Assembly (NCBI GenBank): GCA_046485045.1
Contig: JAWOHT010000196.1
Span: 1 to 30,482 of the forward strand
Source of the DNA: JAFGPL01 sp046485045
Lineage (GTDB): Bacteria; Bacteroidota; Bacteroidia; Bacteroidales; UBA10428
Length of the DNA stretch: 30,482 nt
Reading direction: 5' to 3'
Shown here: positions 9,418 through 17,347 of the stretch, piece after piece
How positions within the stretch are numbered: position 1 is the stretch's first letter
How the letters are laid out: each line of letters opens with the position of its first letter
The notes under the pieces: model-generated
Told to the model about the DNA's origin: nothing
The model's input: the letters and a program-made list of their open reading frames with translations, nothing else
Database searches by the model: none
Translations under genes and position numbers: made by a program

Positions 9418-12400
9418 CTAATAATCAGCCTTTATTTTCCATCTGTAAGAAATATTCTCTACACAGTCAAGCAGTTTTTTAAGCAGCCTGAAATAAAGTA
9501 CAATAAACAATAACAGCGACATCAACCATATAACAATGGTATTGACCCAGAAAGTACTGTAATAATTGCCAAGGAACTGTTTCCGGGGTGCATAAAAGTG
9601 CGCTTTGATACATTTGTAATCCGGATCGAGGTATATCGGATCTACCTTTTGGTATAAATAACCTTTGTACTCAACAATCCTCACTACTTCGTTAGAGTTT
9701 TCCACAAATTTTGCCAGTTCATCGTTGTGGTGGGTACGTTTAAGCTTAAGAAAAGCCATCTTTTTATCCGGAGTATCCTGAAGATTTCTGATAATCATGT
9801 CTTTGTCGTCGTTGGCCCGGTTATAGATTCTTATATATACTTTATTTATTGTATTAATATAATCTTTTGCTTCAATAATAACCTTAGGTGTAAGGCTTTC
9901 AACAGTTAGGCTGTCAAGGTATTGAAAATCAACATTCTGATTCTTTTCCAGTTTTTTAGAAACTCCGCTTGTTAACTCCTTCCCAATCTCATTTCTTAAT
10001 ACCAGCAGGTTATATCTTACCTTGTCTGTGAAATCGGGATTATTGTAATTTTTCTCCAGAAAATCCAGTTTATTCACCAGATTTCTTACCCAGTAGTTTT
10101 TCTTGAATTCAGCATTGCTCATAACCTTGTTATGCTGATAAAACATCTTCATGTAATCATTTTCTTTAAACTGATATACCGAAAGTGCTTCATATCCCCA
10201 ACGGGCAGTCATTATTTCTCCGTACACCGGGATACTGCTTGGAGAGGAGATTTTCGGGTTGAGTTTTTCATATTTCACGATTACACCGCTCAGGATGATT
10301 TGAGGAATGACCAGAAATGGAATAAGAATATAGATTGTGACCACCGTCTTAAAACTGTCTGAAATAACCAGCCCCATTATGTTCGATGCAGCCCACGCGC
10401 TGAACAGAATTATCCAGTATTCTGCAAACATTCCCTTTATTTGTATGATACTGTTGCCTACAAGAACAAATGTAAATGCCTGTACAGCCGAAATCCCCAG
10501 CATCACAGCCACCTTCGACAACAGGTAGCTCATCCAGCTAAGGTTAAGAAAGGCTTCTCTCTTAAGAATTTTTCTGTCTTTTATTATCTCCTCGGCGCTA
10601 ACGGTAAGCCCCATGAAAATGGCCACGATCACCGACATAAAAATGTACACCGGCAGGTTGCTGTTGCCGATAAACGAGTAGCCGAGCTCGTTGGTGGCAC
10701 TAACATCATAATACTTAATAATAAATGACAGGATAAATGCCAGCACCGGGGCTTCAATAAAAGTAATGATAAGATATTGGGTATTTGCCAATTTTGAAAG
10801 AACATCACGGGTTACAAAAATAAAAAACTGCTTCAGCCAGTTGGGGATTCTAAATGATATAGATGGAATTTCACCTGATAGTTTTTCGGTATCCTTTTTT
10901 TCCTCTTTACTCTCTTCATAGTAATGGTTCCACTCTTTAGGGGAAATCTTACGGTGATAAGTCTGTTTACCGTATTCATCCACGATCAGAGACTCCACGA
11001 TATTAAAAAGCTGTTCGGGGTTAACATTCCCGCAAATATGGCACTCGCTTTCAGACCAGTTTGCCTGGTGTACTTTTGACTTAAAATAAACGATCGAATC
11101 AATTGGATCGCCGTTATAAATAAGGTAACCTCCTGTATCGAGAATTAACAGGCGGTCGAACATCTTGAAAATATCAGACGAAGGCTGATGAATAACCACA
11201 AACACAAGTTTTCCCTTCAGGGTAAGGTCTTTCAGCAGGTCCATAATGTTTTCCGAGTCTCTTGATGACAGTCCCGATGTAGGTTCATCAAGAAACAATA
11301 CCGCAGGCTCGCGGATAAGTTCAAGGGCGATGTTTAAACGTTTACGCTGCCCGCCGCTTATTTTTTTGTTCAGGGGTGAACCCACCATTATATCCTTAAT
11401 CTCGAACAAACCAAGGTTTTGCAGTACCTTATTGACGGCCTCTTCTATCTCCTGCTCAGAATAATGGCTAAAGCATAGCTTGGCATTGTAGTAAAGGTTC
11501 TGATATACTGTAAGTTCTTCAATCAAGAGGTCATCTTGTGATACATGGCCAATAAGCCCGTCCAGCTTATTCTCACCCTCATGGATATCTATGCCGTTTA
11601 CCATTAGTCTGCCGGTTGAAGGCCTGGCAGAACCGTTAAGAACGTTCAGCAAAGTTGATTTGCCAGCCCCGCTGGCTCCCATTATACCTATCAGCCTCCC
11701 CGATTCTTCCGAAAAGCTCATCGGATAAAGGCCTGTTTTTTGATTTTTGAATTTATAACTTATATTTTCTACTTCGAAAACTATCTTCGATTTTTGAGAG
11801 TCATCATTGAAAGTACTAACAATATCGCTGTAGTAGATAGGTTTAACATGATGATTGCGTATAGATGAACCGGTATGCAGCACATACGACCTGTCCTGCT
11901 GCAGTAATTGTCCGTTTACATACATCTCACTTAAACCATTGTATTTTAAAAAAAAGATATTGGCAGATGCAATGCTTAGTATCCTGATCTGCCCCACCAG
12001 AAATTCAGAGTAGAGATGTTTGGTTTCTTTATGATCAAAATCTTTGTTATTATCTATTAAGAGTATATCGGCACTTGAAGGTACTTCACTGAATCTGCAC
12101 AGAGTAAATTCTTTAATAAGTTTATACTCCTGTAAGGATATATGAAAACAAGAGGCTACAGTTTCGAGAAATTCAAATTCCTGCTTGGTAATGGTGTTTG
12201 TATCGGAATTTATAAATTCATAAAGCTGGACAAGAACAATTATTTTCTGTTTTTGGGTAAGTTCTTTGTTAATGTACTTATCAATGATCTTAAGAACCTT
12301 AACAGAATCTCTTACAATCCTAAGCTCTTTATGATCTGAATAATAGGCGTCGAAAAGGTCGAGGTATTTCTTAACAAGTTCAAGGTTTAGCTGTCTGCGA

Positions 12401-12531
12401 AGAAAATTCTCTACTACCCTTCTCCTGTTCTGAAATGATTCGTTTACCGATTTCTTATTAACAGCAGTACTCTCCGGCCTTGCAATAATTGCAAATAGTT
12501 CCATCAAAGCCTCAAGTATCTGTTCGCTCAT
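9418..12531 (-). CDS. ABCG-type ABC transporter, fused ATPase and permease with N-terminal regulatory extension
   Basis: The 1037-residue protein begins with about 150 helical residues resembling a TerB-like domain. A beta-rich segment follows (about 165-240, YVNGQLLQQ and GSSIRNHH) that may be FHA-like. The ATPase domain has Walker A GASGAGKST (about 285-293), signature ISGGQRKR (about 391) and Walker B AVLFLDEPTSGL (about 415), in the ABCG/White order. A CxxC pair (ECHIC) follows near 497. Membrane helices occur at about 577-745, then a long soluble insert (about 770-985) and a final helix (about 995-1017). This is the large ABC2-type fusion common in Bacteroidota. It is inferred to be an exporter of a lipid or hydrophobic substrate and would function as a dimer. 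Start is the ATG at 12529-12531; the gene is divergent from clpB. Confidence 0.88.
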   Translation of the reverse strand: MSEQILEALMELFAIIARPESTAVNKKSVNESFQNRRRVVENFLRRQLNLELVKKYLDLFDAYYSDHKELRIVRDSVKVLKIIDKYINKELTQKQKIIVLVQLYEFINSDTNTITKQEFEFLETVASCFHISLQEYKLIKEFTLCRFSEVPSSADILLIDNNKDFDHKETKHLYSEFLVGQIRILSIASANIFFLKYNGLSEMYVNGQLLQQDRSYVLHTGSSIRNHHVKPIYYSDIVSTFNDDSQKSKIVFEVENISYKFKNQKTGLYPMSFSEESGRLIGIMGASGAGKSTLLNVLNGSARPSTGRLMVNGIDIHEGENKLDGLIGHVSQDDLLIEELTVYQNLYYNAKLCFSHYSEQEIEEAVNKVLQNLGLFEIKDIMVGSPLNKKISGGQRKRLNIALELIREPAVLFLDEPTSGLSSRDSENIMDLLKDLTLKGKLVFVVIHQPSSDIFKMFDRLLILDTGGYLIYNGDPIDSIVYFKSKVHQANWSESECHICGNVNPEQLFNIVESLIVDEYGKQTYHRKISPKEWNHYYEESKEEKKDTEKLSGEIPSISFRIPNWLKQFFIFVTRDVLSKLANTQYLIITFIEAPVLAFILSFIIKYYDVSATNELGYSFIGNSNLPVYIFMSVIVAIFMGLTVSAEEIIKDRKILKREAFLNLSWMSYLLSKVAVMLGISAVQAFTFVLVGNSIIQIKGMFAEYWIILFSAWAASNIMGLVISDSFKTVVTIYILIPFLVIPQIILSGVIVKYEKLNPKISSPSSIPVYGEIMTARWGYEALSVYQFKENDYMKMFYQHNKVMSNAEFKKNYWVRNLVNKLDFLEKNYNNPDFTDKVRYNLLVLRNEIGKELTSGVSKKLEKNQNVDFQYLDSLTVESLTPKVIIEAKDYINTINKVYIRIYNRANDDKDMIIRNLQDTPDKKMAFLKLKRTHHNDELAKFVENSNEVVRIVEYKGYLYQKVDPIYLDPDYKCIKAHFYAPRKQFLGNYYSTFWVNTIVIWLMSLLLFIVLYFRLLKKLLDCVENISYRWKIKADY

Positions 12532-12696
12532 TTTTTAGAGTTTTGTATCTGTAATAACACTTGTCTGTTCAATTTTTCACCGATAATCTGCGATGTTTAT
12601 GAACTATGACTTAGAGTTCTACGCAATTATTTTCGATAGGTTACGTAAACTCCTGTTTTTAATAAGCATTGATATATTTTAACCCATCTGTATATA

Positions 12697-12709
12697 TGTC
12701 ATTTTGACA
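12697..12709 (+). promoter_or_regulatory. Palindrome tgtca-ttt-tgaca upstream of clpB
   Basis: An exact 5-bp inverted repeat with a 3-nt spacer lies 99 bases before the clpB start. It overlaps a tttgaca sequence that could serve as a -35-like element. A short perfect palindrome at this place upstream of a heat-shock gene is a candidate operator or heat-shock promoter element. No regulator gene is nearby. Confidence 0.35.
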
Positions 12710-12808
12710 CAATAATCCGTTGCATAATGCCTGAATGTCGGTTTGGGTTGCAAAAATCTAAGTGGTAAGGTATTTGATAATTTAAGAAAGACAATAAAAA
12801 CAACTGTT

Positions 12809-15400
12809 ATGAACCTGAATAATTTTACCATACGGTCACAGGAAGCTATACAGCAGGCATTTGCCATTGCCAGGGGATACAACCATCAATCGGTTGAAAA
12901 CGGTCACCTATTAAAGGGGATTCTGGATCAGGGTGAAAACGTTACAGCATTCCTGTTAAAAAAAATGGGGATTAACCAGCCTGCCTTTGAGAAAGTTCTT
13001 GACAAAATTATTGAGTCTTATCCCAAAGTAACAGGAGGAGAAGAATACCTCTCCCCAGCGGCAAACAAATCGCTGCAGAAAGCGCTTGCCAATACCAAAG
13101 AGTTTGCTGACGAATTTGTATCAGTAGAGCACCTGCTTCTTGGTATCCTGGCATCGGGCGATAATGTTTCGCAAATGATGAAAGACCACGGGATAACCGA
13201 AAAAGATTTAAAGAATGGTATCAGTGAATTGCGCAAAGGATCGAAAGTTGACAGTCAGACAGCCGAAGACACCTACAATTCTCTAAACCGCTATGCCATC
13301 AACCTGAATGATATGGCCAGAAACGGCAAACTCGACCCGGTTATTGGCCGCGAAGAAGAAATTAGGCGAATTCTGCAAATATTATCGAGGAGAACAAAAA
13401 ACAATCCCATACTCATCGGCGAACCAGGAGTTGGCAAAACAGCCATTGCCGAAGGACTTGCACATCGTATTGTTGCCGGTGATGTACCCGAAAATCTAAA
13501 ATCGAAACATGTTTATTCACTTGATATGGGTGCGCTCATTGCCGGGGCAAAATACAAAGGAGAGTTTGAAGAACGCCTGAAAGCAGTGGTTAAGGAAGTA
13601 ATAGCCTCTGAAGGTGAAATCATTCTGTTTATTGATGAGATACATACCCTTGTAGGGGCAGGTAAGAGCGAAGGAGCCATGGATGCTGCCAATATTCTTA
13701 AGCCCGCGCTTGCCCGGGGCGAATTACGTGCAATCGGTGCCACTACCTTAAGCGAATACCAGAAATACTTTGAGAAAGATAAGGCGCTCGAAAGAAGGTT
13801 TCAGATCGTGAAGGTTGACGAACCCGATGAATTAAGCGCTATTTCAATACTTAGGGGGTTAAAAGAAAGGTATGAGTCGCATCATAAGGTAAGAATAAAA
13901 GATGAGGCAATTATCACTGCCGTTGAACTCTCACAAAGATATGTAACCGAGCGGTTCCTTCCCGACAAGGCCATAGACCTCATGGATGAGGCCGCTTCAA
14001 AGATGAGGCTTGAGATGAATTCTGTGCCACAGGAAATAGACGATATTGAACGGCGCATCAAACAGCTTGAAATAGAACGAGAAGCAATAAAACGCGAAGG
14101 AGACAAAGAAAAGGTTCAAAAACTTGCACAAGAGATTGCATTGCTTTCTGATGAACGAAACAACCTGAAGGCTAAATGGCAGTCTGAAAAAAATTTGATA
14201 GATCAGATACGCCAGAAACTCGATGCCATCGAAAACTTAAAACTTGAAGCCACCCGTGCAGAGCGTACCGGCGATTATGGTAAAGTTGCCGAAATTCGCT
14301 ATGGTAAAATTAAAGAAACCGAAAACCAGGCCGAAAACCTTAAAAAACAGTTATCGGAAATGCAAAAAGAGTACAGCCTCATCCAGGAGGAGGTTACGTC
14401 AGAAGATATAGCAGAAATCGTATCAAAATGGACCGGGATTCCGGTAAGTAAAATGCTACAGAGCGAGAGAGAAAAACTGCTCCATATGGAAGAAACCCTG
14501 CATAAAAGGGTGATCGGGCAGGAAGAGGCAATTACAGCAGTGGCCGATGCAGTGCGCCGCAGCAGGGCAGGGTTGCAGGATACCAAAAAACCTATCGGTT
14601 CGTTTCTTTTTCTCGGTACCACAGGTGTTGGAAAAACAGAACTGGCAAAGGCCGTTGCAGAATTCCTGTTTAACGACGAAAACCTGCTTACCCGTATTGA
14701 TATGTCTGAATATCAGGAAAGACATTCGGTTTCGAGGCTTATAGGCGCCCCTCCGGGATATATCGGTTACGAAGAGGGCGGACAGCTTACAGAGGCTGTA
14801 AGACGTAAACCTTATTCGCTCATTCTGCTCGATGAAATAGAAAAAGCACATCCCGATGTTTTCAACATACTGCTGCAGGTACTTGATGACGGTCGTCTCA
14901 CAGACAACAAAGGACGTACTGTAAATTTTAAAAATACCATTGTGGTAATGACATCAAACGTAGGTTCACACATTATACAGGAAAACCTTCAGGACCTCAA
15001 TGAATCGAATAAAGAGATGATTTTCGAACAAACCCGCAAACAGGTTTTTGAACTGCTGAAAAAAACCATCAGGCCTGAATTCCTGAACAGGATTGACGAA
15101 CTGATAATGTTTACACCGCTCAGCCATGATGAGATACATCAGATCGTAAGGCTTCAGTTCAACAATTTACTAAGGACACTTAAAAATACCGACCTGAAGC
15201 TTTCTATTTCTGAAGACGCCATTAACTGGATCACGGAAGTCGGCTATGATCCGCAATATGGTGCAAGGCCCATTAAACGTATGATGCAGAAATACGTTCT
15301 GAACGAATTGTCAAAACAGATTCTTGAGGGAAAAATTTCCAGAGATCACAAAATTCTAATTGAAAAGGAAGCCAACGGCCTGAAATTTAAGAACACCTGA
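12809..15400 (+). CDS. clpB: ATP-dependent disaggregase ClpB
   Basis: The 863-residue product has the full ClpB layout: an N-terminal double Clp repeat (about 1-145) and a first AAA+ domain with Walker A GEPGVGKT near 204 and Walker B ILFIDEIHTL. The coiled-coil middle domain (about 410-525, rich in Glu, Lys and Leu) distinguishes ClpB from ClpA/ClpC. The second AAA+ domain has Walker A GTTGVGKT near 603 and Walker B LILLDEIEKAH, and a small C-terminal domain follows (YGARPIKRMMQK). It works with DnaK to dissolve protein aggregates after stress. The ATG at 12809 starts MNLNNFTIRSQEA, the usual beginning; an upstream in-frame TTG at 12743 would add 22 residues not found in the family. It is convergent with the STAS gene. 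Confidence 0.97.
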   Translation: MNLNNFTIRSQEAIQQAFAIARGYNHQSVENGHLLKGILDQGENVTAFLLKKMGINQPAFEKVLDKIIESYPKVTGGEEYLSPAANKSLQKALANTKEFADEFVSVEHLLLGILASGDNVSQMMKDHGITEKDLKNGISELRKGSKVDSQTAEDTYNSLNRYAINLNDMARNGKLDPVIGREEEIRRILQILSRRTKNNPILIGEPGVGKTAIAEGLAHRIVAGDVPENLKSKHVYSLDMGALIAGAKYKGEFEERLKAVVKEVIASEGEIILFIDEIHTLVGAGKSEGAMDAANILKPALARGELRAIGATTLSEYQKYFEKDKALERRFQIVKVDEPDELSAISILRGLKERYESHHKVRIKDEAIITAVELSQRYVTERFLPDKAIDLMDEAASKMRLEMNSVPQEIDDIERRIKQLEIEREAIKREGDKEKVQKLAQEIALLSDERNNLKAKWQSEKNLIDQIRQKLDAIENLKLEATRAERTGDYGKVAEIRYGKIKETENQAENLKKQLSEMQKEYSLIQEEVTSEDIAEIVSKWTGIPVSKMLQSEREKLLHMEETLHKRVIGQEEAITAVADAVRRSRAGLQDTKKPIGSFLFLGTTGVGKTELAKAVAEFLFNDENLLTRIDMSEYQERHSVSRLIGAPPGYIGYEEGGQLTEAVRRKPYSLILLDEIEKAHPDVFNILLQVLDDGRLTDNKGRTVNFKNTIVVMTSNVGSHIIQENLQDLNESNKEMIFEQTRKQVFELLKKTIRPEFLNRIDELIMFTPLSHDEIHQIVRLQFNNLLRTLKNTDLKLSISEDAINWITEVGYDPQYGARPIKRMMQKYVLNELSKQILEGKISRDHKILIEKEANGLKFKNT

Positions 15401-15402
15401 AA

Positions 15403-15412
15403 AGGCATGCCT
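15403..15412. other. Perfect palindrome aggcatgcct between convergent stops
   Basis: This 10-bp palindrome sits exactly between the clpB stop (15398-15400) and the STAS gene stop (15411-15413), which are only 10 bases apart. It may help termination or be chance; there is no loop and no strong T run. Confidence 0.3.
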
Positions 15413-15749
15413 ACTTAAAACTCTTTATACAATCGTCAAGCGTTTCGTAGAGTTCGAAAACATTGTGAAGTTGCAACAGTTTAAACAGTTCCATTACCCC
15501 TGGTGAAATATTGCAGATTTTAAACTTGCCCTGGTTGTTGTTTGCTGTTTTCATAATAGAGAGAAAAACCCCAAATCCAGTACTGTCAACAAACCTAATA
15601 CCCTCAAGGCTAAGGGCCAGTTTTATCCCTGCATGGGTATACATATTTTTAAGGTCTTCCTTCACAGGCTCTGCAATTAATGCATTAAACCGGTCGAGTT
15701 TATCAAACTTAACAACCAGAACACCATTCGTTTTTTCTGTTTTTAACAT
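15411..15749 (-). CDS. STAS-domain anti-sigma factor antagonist-like protein
   Basis: This 112-residue single-domain protein has the SpoIIAA/RsbV signature FVDSTGFGVFLS. Ser56 is the residue that partner kinases phosphorylate in characterised members. In the unphosphorylated form such proteins bind an anti-sigma factor or switch kinase and release its target. The gene lies 10 bases after the Hpt-domain gene on the same strand, so the two are probably co-transcribed and act in one phosphorylation-based switch. No RsbW-like kinase, PP2C phosphatase or sigma factor is in the window, so the target is unknown. The start ATG at 15747-15749 fits the length of the family. Confidence 0.88.
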   Translation of the reverse strand: MLKTEKTNGVLVVKFDKLDRFNALIAEPVKEDLKNMYTHAGIKLALSLEGIRFVDSTGFGVFLSIMKTANNNQGKFKICNISPGVMELFKLLQLHNVFELYETLDDCIKSFK

Positions 15750-15759
15750 AACTCAAAGT

Positions 15760-16113
15760 TTAAAAATATAATTCCAGATTTTTAGTCACCTCATCAAGTT
15801 CAGAAACAGCTTCGGTTGTCTCTTTTTTAAATCTTTCAATAATAGGAGCATATTTATCAACATCTATTCCGGCACAAGCCATTAACTCAAGGTTCTTAAG
15901 CTGGGCGGCCAGTTCGGTAAGCCCCATAATTGAAATCGATGATTTTGCCTTGTGGGCCAGTTTCCCAAGCTTTTCATATTCCCTATCCCTGAGATGCTGT
16001 TCCATATCATTTACAAACTCAACTACCTGATTTTTAAATATACCTATCATTTCGAGTATTAACACCTGGTTACCACCCGACATCTCATTCAGGTATGACA
16101 AATCTGTTTTCAT
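15760..16113 (-). CDS. Stand-alone histidine phosphotransfer (Hpt) protein
   Basis: The 117-residue all-helical protein has the Hpt motif KLAHKAKSSISIMG, with His54 as the predicted phosphorylated residue, followed by the conserved small/Gly turn and the ELAAQLKNLE helix. Hpt proteins shuttle phosphate between receiver domains and hybrid kinases. The gene is first in a two-gene unit with the downstream STAS gene. No hybrid kinase or receiver protein lies adjacent, so it probably serves a kinase encoded elsewhere. The orphan kinase at 6302-8509 lacks the receiver domain through which an Hpt protein would normally receive phosphate. Confidence 0.87.
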   Translation of the reverse strand: MKTDLSYLNEMSGGNQVLILEMIGIFKNQVVEFVNDMEQHLRDREYEKLGKLAHKAKSSISIMGLTELAAQLKNLELMACAGIDVDKYAPIIERFKKETTEAVSELDEVTKNLELYF

Positions 16114-16212
16114 AATGCACTATGCGAAAGGAATAATCTCAAAGTTAAAAAAATGTGTTAATTTATTTCCCAAATATTGTAATTTAATTTTTTTATTTTT
16201 ATACAAAATATC

Positions 16213-16259
16213 TTAACTGTAAACGGTTCGCTTAAAATAATTGCGAACAACCCAGTTAA
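16213..16259 (+). promoter_or_regulatory. Two-part inverted repeat in the leader of the TPR/PorE-like operon
   Basis: Outer arms ttaactg (16213-16219) and cagttaa (16253-16259) enclose inner arms gttcgc (16226-16231) and gcgaac (16243-16248). All arms are perfectly complementary, with an asymmetric internal loop and an 11-nt apical loop. The structure ends 16 bases before the ATG of the TPR gene. It could be an operator or an RNA hairpin affecting translation. The absence of a T run and the closeness to the start argue against a terminator. Confidence 0.45.
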
Positions 16260-16275
16260 TCAAAACAGAGTCACT

Positions 16276-17331
16276 ATGAAAAAATACACATTTCTGTTAT
16301 TTTATTTTCTTCTTTGCACTTTTGCATTCGGTCAGGCTACAGGTGCAGATGAAGAGATTAACAAAAAGAGAAAACAAGCCGAACAGCTTTACAACCAGGC
16401 TGTAGATTATCTGCTAAAGAAGGATTACAACCAGGCAGTTACACATCTTGACAAAGCTGTATCGCTATACCCGTCATTTGCCATGGCTTACTTACAAAGG
16501 GGCAAAGCGCTTTTCGAGTTACAGAACGAACATCTTGCCCTGAATGATTTTGCTAAAGCCTACGAACTCGACCCTACCCTCGGAGAAGCTTATTTTTGCA
16601 AAGCATTTACCCAGTTTACCATAGATACATCTGCAGTAAACATTTCAGACCTTGACAATGCAATACGATATGGTTATAATGAACCACAAGCCTATTATTA
16701 CAGGGGTTTGGTCAAACTTATTAAAAATGATAATAATGGCGCGATTATAGATTTTTCTAAAGCTGTGGAACTGCGGCCAAATTATTCGAAGGCCTACCAC
16801 GACCGCGGCACTGCCAAGAAAAACAACAGCGATTACCAGGGCGCTATTTACGATTACAGGATGGCCCTGAGTTACGACCCAAAAATTGCCATCGCATACA
16901 ACAACATGGGAAGCGCAAAAAAGCTGATCGGCGATTTTCAGGGGGCTGTTAAAGATTTCTCCCTGGCCATTGAACTTGATTCATCAATGTACATGGCTTA
17001 TAACAACCGGGGCGGGGCAAAATTTGTACTCGGTGACTACGAAGGCGCACTGGCAGACTTTGAAAAGACCCTTGAACTTAATCCCGGTTACATGCTCGCT
17101 TTATGTAATATGGGCAATGTTCACGCCCAGAAAGGCGACTACACCAAAGCTATCGGGCTTTTCGACCAGGTAATTGCCGCGATGCCTGCCTACGGTATTG
17201 CATATCTTAACAGGGGACTTACAAAAGAACTTACCGGAGACATTTATAGTGCCTGTAAAGACTGGAAAATAGCCCTCGAAAATGGCATACTGGAAGCCGA
17301 AACTTATTTAAAAGAGTGCGAACAACAATAA
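16276..17331 (+). CDS. Exported TPR-repeat protein
   Basis: The 351-residue protein has a signal peptide (1-20, ending FAFG before Gln-Ala) and then about nine tetratricopeptide repeats filling the rest. These are recognisable from repeated A-Y-x-N/R-x-G-x-A and D-F/Y-x-x-A-L/I patterns (for example AYNNRGGAKF, ALCNMGNVHA, AYLNRGLTK). TPR arrays act as protein-binding scaffolds. It should be periplasmic or attached to the outer membrane. It lies 16 bases before the PorE-like gene on the same strand and is almost certainly co-transcribed with it, so it may assist the same envelope complex. An inverted repeat precedes the start. Confidence 0.88.
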   Translation: MKKYTFLLFYFLLCTFAFGQATGADEEINKKRKQAEQLYNQAVDYLLKKDYNQAVTHLDKAVSLYPSFAMAYLQRGKALFELQNEHLALNDFAKAYELDPTLGEAYFCKAFTQFTIDTSAVNISDLDNAIRYGYNEPQAYYYRGLVKLIKNDNNGAIIDFSKAVELRPNYSKAYHDRGTAKKNNSDYQGAIYDYRMALSYDPKIAIAYNNMGSAKKLIGDFQGAVKDFSLAIELDSSMYMAYNNRGGAKFVLGDYEGALADFEKTLELNPGYMLALCNMGNVHAQKGDYTKAIGLFDQVIAAMPAYGIAYLNRGLTKELTGDIYSACKDWKIALENGILEAETYLKECEQQ

Positions 17332-17347
17332 CGATAAATTTCTGTCA

